Shown here piece after piece: positions 14,967 to 22,696 of a stretch of DNA of 42,978 nt. This DNA is from Bryobacterales bacterium (GTDB lineage Bacteria; Acidobacteriota; Terriglobia; Bryobacterales; Bryobacteraceae). The notes beneath the pieces are model-generated. The model saw only the letters and a list, made by a program, of their open reading frames with translations. It made no database searches and was not told the origin of the DNA. Made by a program: the position numbers and the translations under genes. The stretch spans positions 40,629 through 83,606 of the forward strand of contig PLFE01000211.1 of assembly GCA_003136675.1 (NCBI GenBank), in the 5' to 3' direction. Position 1 is the stretch's first letter; every line of letters starts with the position of its first letter.

Positions 14967-15528
14967 CTACTAAGGTGGTGGCGCTGGAGATGGCAAAGAA
15001 CCAGAAAATCCACCACCATGATGCCGCCGGGTAATCGACTCGCAGCCAGACTACATTTGATGATGGCCGCGCGGTGAGCCGCGGTTGGCCCGAGATGGGC
15101 CGAAGCAGGCGGATTCTCCACACGATTTGACGGTCGCTCGTGACGTGTACGGGCGGCGTTTCGACGGCGATTTCGGGTGGTGCATCGAGCGTCACCTCAT
15201 CGCCCGCGTGGGCCAGTTGCACCGTGACCACGGTGGGCTCACCGACACGTAGCGGGGCGGTCTCCAGTTGCAGGATCACCCAGGTCATCGGCAACGCCAG
15301 GATCAAAGTGGGGGGCAGGATGATTCCCAGGGCTCGCGCGTTGGCGCGGATAAGATCTTTCTGGGCGCGCCAGATGAGGCGGGGCTCGTCGAAGAATAGA
15401 CGGAATTCGAGAAAGTGGGCCTGTATCCGACGGAAAGCGGAGCGGAGCGCGGCGGTATCGAGAGTGAGGCGGAGCACCAGGGCCGAGAGCAGGCCGGCGG
15501 CCACACCCGCGACAATCAGAAAGGTCAA
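14875..15528 (-). CDS. Three-helix membrane protein with exported beta domain, unknown function
   Basis: The 217-residue protein has TM1 at about 2-22 (TFLIVAGVAAGLLSALVL), an amphipathic charged stretch (about 30-66, 'RLFFDEPRLIWRAQKDLIRANAR'), TM2 at about 69-88, a roughly 80-residue beta-rich domain probably outside ('GEPTVVTVQLAHAGDEVTL', 'IVWRIRLLRP'), and TM3 at about 171-190 (SWWWIFWFFAISSATTLVV). The TM1-helical-hairpin-TM2 plan loosely recalls Oxa1/DUF106-type insertase relatives, but I cannot support that assignment. The ATG overlaps the upstream stop (ATGA), making it the last gene of the phosphatase-superfamily operon. Its 3' end overlaps the end of the convergent permease gene by 92 bases. 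Confidence 0.65.
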   Translation of the reverse strand: MTFLIVAGVAAGLLSALVLRLTLDTAALRSAFRRIQAHFLEFRLFFDEPRLIWRAQKDLIRANARALGIILPPTLILALPMTWVILQLETAPLRVGEPTVVTVQLAHAGDEVTLDAPPEIAVETPPVHVTSDRQIVWRIRLLRPISGQPRLTARPSSNVVWLRVDYPAASWWWIFWFFAISSATTLVVTRSGALRGVRFVLPSRRAGDSQPIPLRQR

Positions 15529-15713
15529 TCGATATAGCCTAGGCCTTTCAGCCGCTGCTCCACTTCTTCCTTGCCGGCCTCTTCCTGCTGGCGCGCGAGT
15601 TCCTTTTCGATCGCATGTTCGATGAATTCCTCGGGCGAGCTATAGCCCGCTTTCACGGCGTACTCAGTCACGCGCTGCCAGAGATCGGGATTCAATTTGA
15701 CGGATTTCGACAT
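15525..15713 (-). CDS. Small ribbon-helix-helix-like protein
   Basis: The 62-residue protein reads 'MSKSVKLNPDLWQRVTEYAV' then 'KAGYSSPEEFIEHAIEKELA' and a charged C-terminal helix ending 'EEVEQRLKGLGYID'. A short N-terminal strand (KSVKLNP) followed by two helices with 'GYSSPEEFIEHAIEKEL' is the usual layout of ribbon-helix-helix DNA-binding proteins. It starts 8 bases after the second phosphodiesterase-like gene and is coupled by ATGA to the membrane protein. It could be the operon's regulator; alternatively the helices serve as an interaction module. DNA binding is inferred from the fold pattern only. Confidence 0.7.
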   Translation of the reverse strand: MSKSVKLNPDLWQRVTEYAVKAGYSSPEEFIEHAIEKELARQQEEAGKEEVEQRLKGLGYID

Positions 15714-15721
15714 GGGGCTTT

Positions 15722-17506
15722 CTAGTAGATGGCGCGGCCGGTCATTCTGGGGTCCGGTCGAATACCAAACTCTTTCAGTATGGTAACGGGCAGGTCTTTG
15801 AGACTCGGGTCGGCCAGACGTGGCTTGCGCGTGCCGAGCAGCGAGCCGGGGACAGCGGATGCGGACATGCAATGATCGCCGATCCAGGCATCGTTGTTCG
15901 GCTCGATGACTTCCGTGTCGGGCGCACCGCCTAAAGCGGTTTCCCAGGATGCGCGATAGGGCGGCGCGTAACCCACGATGGCGTCGGGCTCATAGCGGCT
16001 GGCGGATTTTCCCAGTATGGTTACGTCGGCGATGGCGGGTTGGAATGCGCGCAGCTTCCGGACCAGATCCGCCAGCACGGCGTTGCGCTCCGCTCCGGGC
16101 TGCACCGTGCCGTTCTTTTCACGACCGGCGGTGTTGATATAGAGGGCATTTAACCCCATAGCGTAGGCTTTCTCGCCGAAGCCCTCTTTACGCAGCCAGG
16201 TATTCAGATTTACGGCATAGTCGAACGCAGCAAAACCGTGATCGGACATGACGATGACGGTTGCGCCGCCCGCGCGGTCGAGCACTTCTCCGATGGCGCG
16301 ATCCACCGATCGATAGGTTTCCAGCAGTTCTTTTTCGTGACGCCCCCAGAGGACGTGCGAGTTCTGGTCCACTTCGGAAAAGTAGAAGAAGAGCAATCCG
16401 GTCTTGAAGCGGTCCAGACAATCGTGCAGTAGCTTGCGGTGACTTTCGGAGACCAGGCGGCTCTGCTCCAGGTATTCGGGTAAATTCAGCGCACCCTGGC
16501 GTAAGGCCGCGGTATCTTCTTCAATGCCCTGCGTGTAGAACGGGCCGGCTTGCTGGGCGAGCCGTCGGCTAAACGCCACGGGCGTGGAGATGGGCAGGGA
16601 CGAATCCGCCGGATCGGCATTCAATGGCGACCGATAGATGCGAAAACCGGGTTGGAGCTCGGCCGCGTAGACGCGGAACATTCCCGCCACGCTTGCCACA
16701 TGCGGGATCAAGGGAAAGCGCACGTGAATCCAGGGAGACCATTCGCCCTGGCGGAGGATGAACTGCCGCCCGTCGATCTGGAAGCGCGCGGCGGGCAGGG
16801 CGGGGTCTACATCGACGGTCATTTCGAGCCGGCTGGGCGCGTGATCGCGACGCAGCGTATTCGCGGGACCGGCTACAGGTAGCAGCACGCGGTCTTTGAC
16901 GCGATCGACGTGGACGATGCGGCCTCCGGAGACCTCGCCATCGAGTTGCGAAGGGTCGTCGGTGTAGTAGGTGAACGTGCCGAAGGTGCCTTCCAGATCG
17001 GGCGTGCCCATGCCGGCGAGTTCCTGCCCTTCGGGGCCGGCGGGGTAGTTGGTGGGCATGCGCATGATGGTGACGGGAATGCCGTGCTCAGACAGAATTC
17101 GCCAGAACGGCTGGCCGACGCGAAAGGATTGCACGCGAGCTTTGGAGAGTGGCAACAGGTAAGGACCGACGCGGAGTTCATGCTCCGGTTCGATGGTCGC
17201 GGCCATGGAGGAGATGGGCTCGCGCGTGGCCGGATCGCGGTGCACGAAATCGAACAGGCCATGCTCGACGGGGTCGGTTCCGGTGATGAAGGTGGACCAG
17301 GCTACGGGACTCTGCGGCGGCGTAGTGGTGGCGAGACGGACGAGACCACCGGCGTTGCGTAAACGCGCGAGGTTAGGCAGCGCGCTCCAATGCCGCTCGA
17401 CGAAACCAGGGTCCATGCCGTCGACGCCGATGACGATGACTCGCTTGTTGGTGTGTCCGCAGCCGGTGAGGAAGACGAGCAGAAGGAAGCCGGCGACGAC
17501 TCTCAT
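15722..17506 (-). CDS. Alkaline-phosphatase-superfamily lipoprotein (type I phosphodiesterase/nucleotide pyrophosphatase-like)
   Basis: The 594-residue protein has a lipoprotein signal (MRVVAGFLLLVFLTGC, Cys16). Metal-binding and catalytic blocks of the superfamily are visible: 'VIVIGVDGMDPGFVERHW' (first Asp pair), 'TTPPQSPVAWSTFITGTDP' (nucleophile Ser/Thr region), 'VIVMSDHGFAAFDYAVNLNTWL' (Asp-His pair) and 'DAWIGDHCMSASAVPG' (last His). This is the usual order for nucleotide pyrophosphatase/phosphodiesterases. It should hydrolyse a phosphodiester or phosphonate, or transfer a head group, outside the inner membrane; the substrate is unknown. Its start overlaps the stop of the upstream paralogue (ATGA), and the two share block-by-block similarity, suggesting tandem duplication. 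Confidence 0.88.
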   Translation of the reverse strand: MRVVAGFLLLVFLTGCGHTNKRVIVIGVDGMDPGFVERHWSALPNLARLRNAGGLVRLATTTPPQSPVAWSTFITGTDPVEHGLFDFVHRDPATREPISSMAATIEPEHELRVGPYLLPLSKARVQSFRVGQPFWRILSEHGIPVTIMRMPTNYPAGPEGQELAGMGTPDLEGTFGTFTYYTDDPSQLDGEVSGGRIVHVDRVKDRVLLPVAGPANTLRRDHAPSRLEMTVDVDPALPAARFQIDGRQFILRQGEWSPWIHVRFPLIPHVASVAGMFRVYAAELQPGFRIYRSPLNADPADSSLPISTPVAFSRRLAQQAGPFYTQGIEEDTAALRQGALNLPEYLEQSRLVSESHRKLLHDCLDRFKTGLLFFYFSEVDQNSHVLWGRHEKELLETYRSVDRAIGEVLDRAGGATVIVMSDHGFAAFDYAVNLNTWLRKEGFGEKAYAMGLNALYINTAGREKNGTVQPGAERNAVLADLVRKLRAFQPAIADVTILGKSASRYEPDAIVGYAPPYRASWETALGGAPDTEVIEPNNDAWIGDHCMSASAVPGSLLGTRKPRLADPSLKDLPVTILKEFGIRPDPRMTGRAIY

Positions 17507-19488
17507 GGGGCGTGAAATACCGGTTTCCCTTCCATCCAGGCAGGTGGCGTGAGACCGAAAAGCCAGAGCGCGGTAGGCGCCATGTCTTCAATGCCGGGGT
17601 CTTTGGCGTCCACCGGACGGTTGCAGAAGAGGACTCCGGGGACTAACAAGGGGTCGACGCAATGATCGCCACTCCACGCTTTCGGATTGTCTTCGATGAC
17701 GTGGGCGGTTACCTTGCCGACGGCGGCGTCCCAGGAGGTACGGTAGCCCTCGTTGTAGCCCACGATCAGGTCCGGCGCGGCATCGAGATAGGGTCCGCGA
17801 TAGAGCGCGCTGGTGGCGTATAGCGTGCGGATCGCGGTGTTCCCTTCATCGGGCAGGCCGGAGATTTTCGAGATCAATTCGCGCGTGAGCGGGCCCACAT
17901 CGGCGGGCTCGACGATGCCGCAGGCCTCACGGCCTTTCCGGTTGATGTAAAGACCGCTGAGCCCGAGGCTGTAGGCGCGGGTGCGGCTCCAATCGACACC
18001 CTCGAAGTAGCGGCCGCTCTCGACGGCTCCGTCAAGCAGTGCAAGATAGCCATTCTGGTGCAGCCAGGAATTTAAGTTCACCGCGCGGCGAAAGGCGCAG
18101 AAGCCGTGATCGGAGAGGACGAAGAGCACGGTATCGGGACCGGCTTTGGCCATCGCTTTGCCGACGATCCGATCCATGCGCTGGTAGAGATCCTCGATGG
18201 CAGTCCCCCGCCCTTCCACCAGATGTTTGAAAAACATGTGCTGCACCCTGTCGCTGGTATCGAAGACGCATGCCACGACGCCGCGCTCGGTGTGCGCGAG
18301 AGCGTTATCAAACATCGCCTCGCGCTCGGCGAGAGTGAGGTAGGCCTGTTCGAGAAAGGCGGCTTCGTCGATCACGCCTTCGTTCAGCGCCCAGGTGTCC
18401 TCAGCCATTCCTACCGTGGCGAACGAGCCCACCAGCTTCGCGAGATAGGCGGCGTAATAAGGCGGATGGCTGATGGGCAGAGCGGGCGCATCGGGATCGA
18501 TCTGCACCGGTGTTGCGTAGAGCGAGAACTCGGGTTCGGTTCCGGTGAGCAGGAAGCGAATGATGCCACGCACTGTGATGCCGGGCATGGCGCTGAAGGC
18601 AAGCTTGATCCAGGGCGAGTAGACCCCTTGCCGCAATGCATGGGTTTCCCCGCCGATTTCGAGTTGCAGCGTGGGAGTGTGGATGCGGAATGGAATGGTA
18701 ATCGCACCCGCGCCGGGGACAACTTCATTGGCAGGGCCTTCCAGCAAACCGTGCAGAACGTCGCCCTCACGGCGCAGCGGATAACGGCTGCCGCTTTCGT
18801 AATCCGGACGATCAAGACCGGTGGTGAATTGAGAAAAGCTCCCTTGCGTTCCGCGCAGATCGGGTGTACACATGGCCGAGAGCAGCCGCCCTTCGAACTT
18901 CTCCGGAGGGAACGTGATGGGCACCCGGAGTATGGTGCTGCCGATGGAGCGCTCGCCCAGAATTTTCCAGAAGGTCTGGCTCTTGCGGCGCATCTCGACC
19001 TGGGGACGGGATAGTGGAAGGCGGAAGCGGCCAATTCGCAACACGCGATGCGCCGGACGCACTTTCGAGGAAGAAAGTTCGGGCACGTAAGAAGTGAGGC
19101 TGCGATTCAGAAAGTCGAAGATATTGTGGCGGGCGGGGCTGACGCCGGTGGCGAACGTGGACCACGCGACAGGCGACAAGGAGGGGAACGTGGTGCGCAA
19201 CCGGCTGAACGACCCCAACTCTTTCAGGCGCGCCAGATTGGGGAGCTTGCCTTCGGCCATGTAGCGCTCCGTGATGCGCGGGTCAAGACCATCGAGCCCC
19301 AGGAAGATGAGTCGCTTGACGCGGGCGTTGCGGAAGCCCTGCTTCTGGCGGATGAGCTTTAGCGCCGCCCGGAACGGCCATGCGAAGAACGAGGCGGCGG
19401 TGAGGAAAAACGAGACGAGGATACCAAGGAATGAGCCGAAGAAGGCGAAGCCCGCACCGGGTCCGATGTAAGCGGGCGGGATCCACAT
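17503..19488 (-). CDS. Membrane-anchored alkaline-phosphatase-superfamily protein, paralogue of the downstream gene
   Basis: This 661-residue protein begins MWIPPAYIGPGAGFAFFGSF, with a hydrophobic anchor at about 10-45 ('GILVSFFLTAASFFAWPFRAALKLI'). Catalytic blocks follow: 'RLIFLGLDGLDPRITERYM', 'TTFPSLSPVAWSTFATGVSP', 'VLFVLSDHGFCAFRRAVNLNSWL' and 'WSGDHCVDPLLVPGVLF'. These match the order in the 15722-17506 gene, so both are type I phosphodiesterase-like. ATG 19488 is chosen because it overlaps the upstream stop (ATGA), and the 'WIPPAYIGPGAG' opening is characteristic of this group in acidobacteria as I recall. It is longer than its paralogue because of the anchor. The substrate is unknown. 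Confidence 0.87.
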   Translation of the reverse strand: MWIPPAYIGPGAGFAFFGSFLGILVSFFLTAASFFAWPFRAALKLIRQKQGFRNARVKRLIFLGLDGLDPRITERYMAEGKLPNLARLKELGSFSRLRTTFPSLSPVAWSTFATGVSPARHNIFDFLNRSLTSYVPELSSSKVRPAHRVLRIGRFRLPLSRPQVEMRRKSQTFWKILGERSIGSTILRVPITFPPEKFEGRLLSAMCTPDLRGTQGSFSQFTTGLDRPDYESGSRYPLRREGDVLHGLLEGPANEVVPGAGAITIPFRIHTPTLQLEIGGETHALRQGVYSPWIKLAFSAMPGITVRGIIRFLLTGTEPEFSLYATPVQIDPDAPALPISHPPYYAAYLAKLVGSFATVGMAEDTWALNEGVIDEAAFLEQAYLTLAEREAMFDNALAHTERGVVACVFDTSDRVQHMFFKHLVEGRGTAIEDLYQRMDRIVGKAMAKAGPDTVLFVLSDHGFCAFRRAVNLNSWLHQNGYLALLDGAVESGRYFEGVDWSRTRAYSLGLSGLYINRKGREACGIVEPADVGPLTRELISKISGLPDEGNTAIRTLYATSALYRGPYLDAAPDLIVGYNEGYRTSWDAAVGKVTAHVIEDNPKAWSGDHCVDPLLVPGVLFCNRPVDAKDPGIEDMAPTALWLFGLTPPAWMEGKPVFHAP

Positions 19489-21164
19489 CAATTGGTTCCC
19501 TGCCGCAGGGCATCGAGTTCGCGGCGGCACTGAGCGGCATGCGGGGCAATTTTGCAGGCGGCTTCGAGGTGCTGGCGGGCTTCACCTGTCAACCCCAGAT
19601 GCTTGTCGGCCATTCCGAGCCCAAATTGGGAACTGTAATCGTCCGGCACGGCGGCGGTGAGGAGCGCGAACGCTGCGCGGGCTTTGACATAGGCATGGAG
19701 GTCGAGATAGCACCCGGCGAGGTCACGCCGCGCCAGCAGGTTGGTGGCGTCCTGCGCCAGCACTTTCTGGAGCAGGCGGACGGCCTCGTTGGGGCGATTG
19801 TTGTTGATGGCGTCCATGGATTGTTCGTAAAGACGGTATTCGGGAAGGCGATCCTTAGGGTCCGGCTCGGGGCCATTCCGGCGCGAACGTGGACCCTGGC
19901 CGAGGTACCCGAGCGAGGCGAGAAGCCTTTGCGCCTGGGGATTCACTCCTGGCTCGGGGACCGGCTTCGGTGGCGGGTAACGGGAAATCAGGTGGGCCAG
20001 TTCGCCGCGCAGGACGCGGGCTTCAGAGGGATCGGCGCGGAGAATGTCGTTTTTCTCATTCGGGTCCTTTTCCAGATTATAGAGTTCCGGGCGCGGGGCG
20101 TCGATGTATTTGTATGCGCCAAGGCGAATGGTTCGGAGCGGAGACCAGCCAAACGAGTCGTGCGTGTGCATGGTCTCGCTGTAAACCGGGCGCGACGAAG
20201 GATTGAGCAGTGTGGTTCCTTCGAACGCCGCTGGCGCGGGGATGTGCAGGAAATCGAGGATGGTGGGGGCGACATCGATGAGGCCACCGGGCTGTTGAAC
20301 GGCGGATGGCCGAGGGGCGGATGGCGCGGGCCAATGGACGATCAGCGGGACGTGCAGCGTGCTTTGATAGACAAAGTACCCGTGGGCTGTTTCGCCGTGA
20401 TCGCCGAGGCCTTCGCCATGGTCGGAAAGCAGAACGGTTAAGGATTGATCCCACCCGCCGGCCTGTTTCAGCGCCTGGGTCAGTTTGCCGATCAATCCGT
20501 CCACGTAGAGGAGTTGCGCGTCGTAACGAGAGACGCCTTTGCGCCCGGGGTTGGTGTACGGCGTGTGCAGGTCGAAAAGATGAATGAAAACGAACGTGGG
20601 CTGGTTGCGGTGGGTCGCCAGCCAGCGTATCGCCGCCGGTATCACCAGCGCACCATCGCGCCGGTCTCTGACGAGGAAGGGGCTTTCGACGCCTCCGAAA
20701 AACAACTCGCCCGAGAGCGGCGAGAAGGCCTCGAAGTTGAACGGACTATCGTACGTCTCGAAGCCCTGGTCAAGCCCCATCTGGCGCTCCAGGAACACGC
20801 CACCGATGAATGCCGCGGTATGGTAACCGTGGACTTTGAGGACGCCGGCGAGGGTGACTGCGCCGGGAGGGACCAGTTCGGCGTTCTCCTGAATGCCGTT
20901 TTCAAACGGGTAGGTGGAGGTGAAAAGAGAGGTGTGCGAAGGCAGCGTGAGCGGGGTTTGACACGAGACATTGGCGAAGACTGTGCCTCCGTTCGCGAAG
21001 GCATCGATGTTTGGAGTCTTGATATCGCGATACCCGTAAGCGCTCAGATGATCGGCCCGCAGAGTGTCGATTGAGATCAGGATCACTGGAGGAGGAGTGG
21101 CTGCAAAAGCCGCGGCGCTCGCGAGACAGAGGGCGGTGGGGCTCCAGAAAAATAGACGCTGCAT
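19488..21164 (-). CDS. Sulfatase-fold protein with C-terminal TPRs, lacking the formylglycine cysteine
   Basis: The 558-residue exported protein has a signal peptide to about residue 21 (ALCLASAAAFAA). A sulfatase/phosphodiesterase fold begins 'VILISIDTLRADHLSAYGY' (metal Asp33). The position of the sulfatase C/S-x-P-S-R motif reads T73-L-P-S-H77, so the formylglycine residue and the following Arg are absent. Thr is more typical of phosphatase- or phosphotransferase-type members. 'LLSDHGEGLGDHGETAHGYFV' and the 'LRTIRLGAYKYI..P..ELYNLEKDPNEKND' tail are classic sulfatase-family blocks. Residues about 440-555 form TPR-like helical repeats (NEAVRLLQKVLAQDATNLLA onward). It is the first gene of the operon. 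A true sulfatase activity is doubtful. Confidence 0.85.
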   Translation of the reverse strand: MQRLFFWSPTALCLASAAAFAATPPPVILISIDTLRADHLSAYGYRDIKTPNIDAFANGGTVFANVSCQTPLTLPSHTSLFTSTYPFENGIQENAELVPPGAVTLAGVLKVHGYHTAAFIGGVFLERQMGLDQGFETYDSPFNFEAFSPLSGELFFGGVESPFLVRDRRDGALVIPAAIRWLATHRNQPTFVFIHLFDLHTPYTNPGRKGVSRYDAQLLYVDGLIGKLTQALKQAGGWDQSLTVLLSDHGEGLGDHGETAHGYFVYQSTLHVPLIVHWPAPSAPRPSAVQQPGGLIDVAPTILDFLHIPAPAAFEGTTLLNPSSRPVYSETMHTHDSFGWSPLRTIRLGAYKYIDAPRPELYNLEKDPNEKNDILRADPSEARVLRGELAHLISRYPPPKPVPEPGVNPQAQRLLASLGYLGQGPRSRRNGPEPDPKDRLPEYRLYEQSMDAINNNRPNEAVRLLQKVLAQDATNLLARRDLAGCYLDLHAYVKARAAFALLTAAVPDDYSSQFGLGMADKHLGLTGEARQHLEAACKIAPHAAQCRRELDALRQGTN

Positions 21165-21298
21165 CTTAAAGAGACGTCAAAGAAGGGACGGGGGTTTCCG
21201 GGCCGCGTCCGCCTTAGAATGGCGTATCGCAACTATGACAAGATTGACTTGCTGCGACGCGCGGCGGATCAGCGTGGTTCTGCGGGTAGATCGGGATT

Positions 21299-21904
21299 TT
21301 GAAGGCGGCGGCCCACGGACTCTGGTCAGGTACCACCGATGCGATTTTTCACGCCGCGCGCGGGGATACTCCGCGGACGCCCTTCGGCACCGCGACTTTC
21401 GCGGGAAACGGGCACGCGTCGGTCGCGGGAATCGCAGCGCTCCAGATTCTGGTGGACGAAGACCTGCCGCGACGGGCGGCGGAATCCGGCGCGTATCTCC
21501 TGGAGTCGCTGCGGCAACTGAAGCAGCAGCATCCATTGATTGCGGACGTGCGCGGGCTGGGGTTGATGATTGGAATCGAGTTCGCGCCGGCCACGCGGGG
21601 GCTAGGTACGGTTCTCTCCGCGGGCATGTTGAATAGGCTTTCACACACCTACATGAGCAGCCTGGTTCTGTTGGACCTGTACCAGGAGCATCGCATCCTG
21701 ACGGCTTACACGCTGAACAACATGAACGTACTCCGTTTTCAGCCTCCCCTCGATATCGCACGCGAGCATCTGGACTACGTTGTGGATAGCCTGGATCAGA
21801 CGTTGACGCGATTGAAAAACTTTCCGCAGGCGGCGTTACAGACGCTCTGGCAGTTGAGCGTCGGGGAAAGGGACTCGGCGATTGCTTCTTCCGCAATACT
21901 GTAG
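21299..21904 (+). pseudogene. C-terminal part of a class III aminotransferase
   Basis: The frame encodes about 200 residues matching the last half of acetylornithine/ornithine-type aminotransferases: 'PFGTATFAGNGHASVAGIAALQIL' (the 'STF.GN..A..AALA.L' block), 'IADVRGLGLMIGIEF' and 'HRILTAYTLNNMNVLRFQPPL'. The whole N-terminal PLP domain, including the lysine that binds PLP, is missing, since full-length enzymes are about 400-450 residues. The frame has only a TTG at 21299 and no ribosome site. A short separate ORF (21219-21302, MAYRNYDKIDLLRR...) lies just upstream and could be the remnant of a deleted 5' end, but I cannot show that. It is best read as an inactive remnant. Confidence 0.75.
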
Positions 21905-21914
21905 CCTAATGTGA

Positions 21915-22694
21915 ATGCGTTGCTTCCTATGGGCTGTGGTGGGGCTTTGTCCGTTATTCGTTCCGCATTGTTTCGCTGACGAAGATGGGACCAGGCTGGC
22001 GCCGGTCTTTGCGCAAAAGGTCGACCGCAGGCTGGATGTTCCGGTCAGTGAACAGAGTACTTATGCGGACTTACTGACGAGGAACCTGAACGCGGCCAGC
22101 ATGACCAACCCGCAATATGTGGTGATTGTCGATCGCAACATCTGGGTCCAGGCGTTGTTGATCTATTGGATGTCCGCGGATCGCGTTTTTCACTTCATCG
22201 GCGCGTCTCCTGTCTCGACGGGAAACCCCGGCAGGTTTGAGCACTTCGTCACGCCCACGGGAGTGTTCGAACATACCTTGGATAACCGGGACTTTCGGGC
22301 GAAAGGCACGCCCAATGAGCTGGGGTTCCGCGGTTTCGGCGCCAAGGGGATGCGTGTTTATGACTTCGGCTGGCAGGATGCCATACGGGGATGGGATCAC
22401 TACAGTCCGGGCAAGGTGCGCCTCGAAATGCACGCCACCGATCCCGACCGGCTGGCGCGAAAGCTCGGGACGCCGCAGTCCGAGGGCTGTATCCGGATTC
22501 CGGCGGCGCTGAACGTCTTTATCGATCACTACGGCATTCTGGATGGCGCGTACGATAAAGCCATCGCGGCGGGTGCGGCTTTCTGGGTTCTTCCGAAGAC
22601 GCGAGAAGCAACGCCGTGGTCGGGAACATTTCTGGTGGTGGCGGATACGGGGCGCACGGAGCGGCCGGCGTGGTCCCCGGCTCCGCTGCCGTAG
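21915..22694 (+). CDS. L,D-transpeptidase (YkuD family), exported
   Basis: The 259-residue protein has a signal peptide (MRCFLWAVVGLCPLFVPHCF). The catalytic signature is present: H173 in 'RLEMHATDPDRLARKLGTPQ' and the 'SEGCIRIP' motif with nucleophile C192, the YkuD HxxN...SxGCxR(I/M) pattern. The core begins about residue 66 ('PQYVVIVDRNIWVQALLIYW'). Such enzymes form 3-3 peptidoglycan crosslinks or attach proteins to peptidoglycan, in the periplasm. The gene starts 11 bases after the aminotransferase remnant; a GTG at 21911 is out of frame with this ATG. It is convergent with the exporter gene, with only two bases between the stop codons. Confidence 0.87.
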   Translation: MRCFLWAVVGLCPLFVPHCFADEDGTRLAPVFAQKVDRRLDVPVSEQSTYADLLTRNLNAASMTNPQYVVIVDRNIWVQALLIYWMSADRVFHFIGASPVSTGNPGRFEHFVTPTGVFEHTLDNRDFRAKGTPNELGFRGFGAKGMRVYDFGWQDAIRGWDHYSPGKVRLEMHATDPDRLARKLGTPQSEGCIRIPAALNVFIDHYGILDGAYDKAIAAGAAFWVLPKTREATPWSGTFLVVADTGRTERPAWSPAPLP

Positions 22695-22696
22695 TG

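Noticed and set aside
18106..19014. 302-codon plus-strand frame inside the phosphodiesterase gene
   Set aside because: The minus-strand gene has all catalytic blocks; this frame has none and is a GC-bias shadow.
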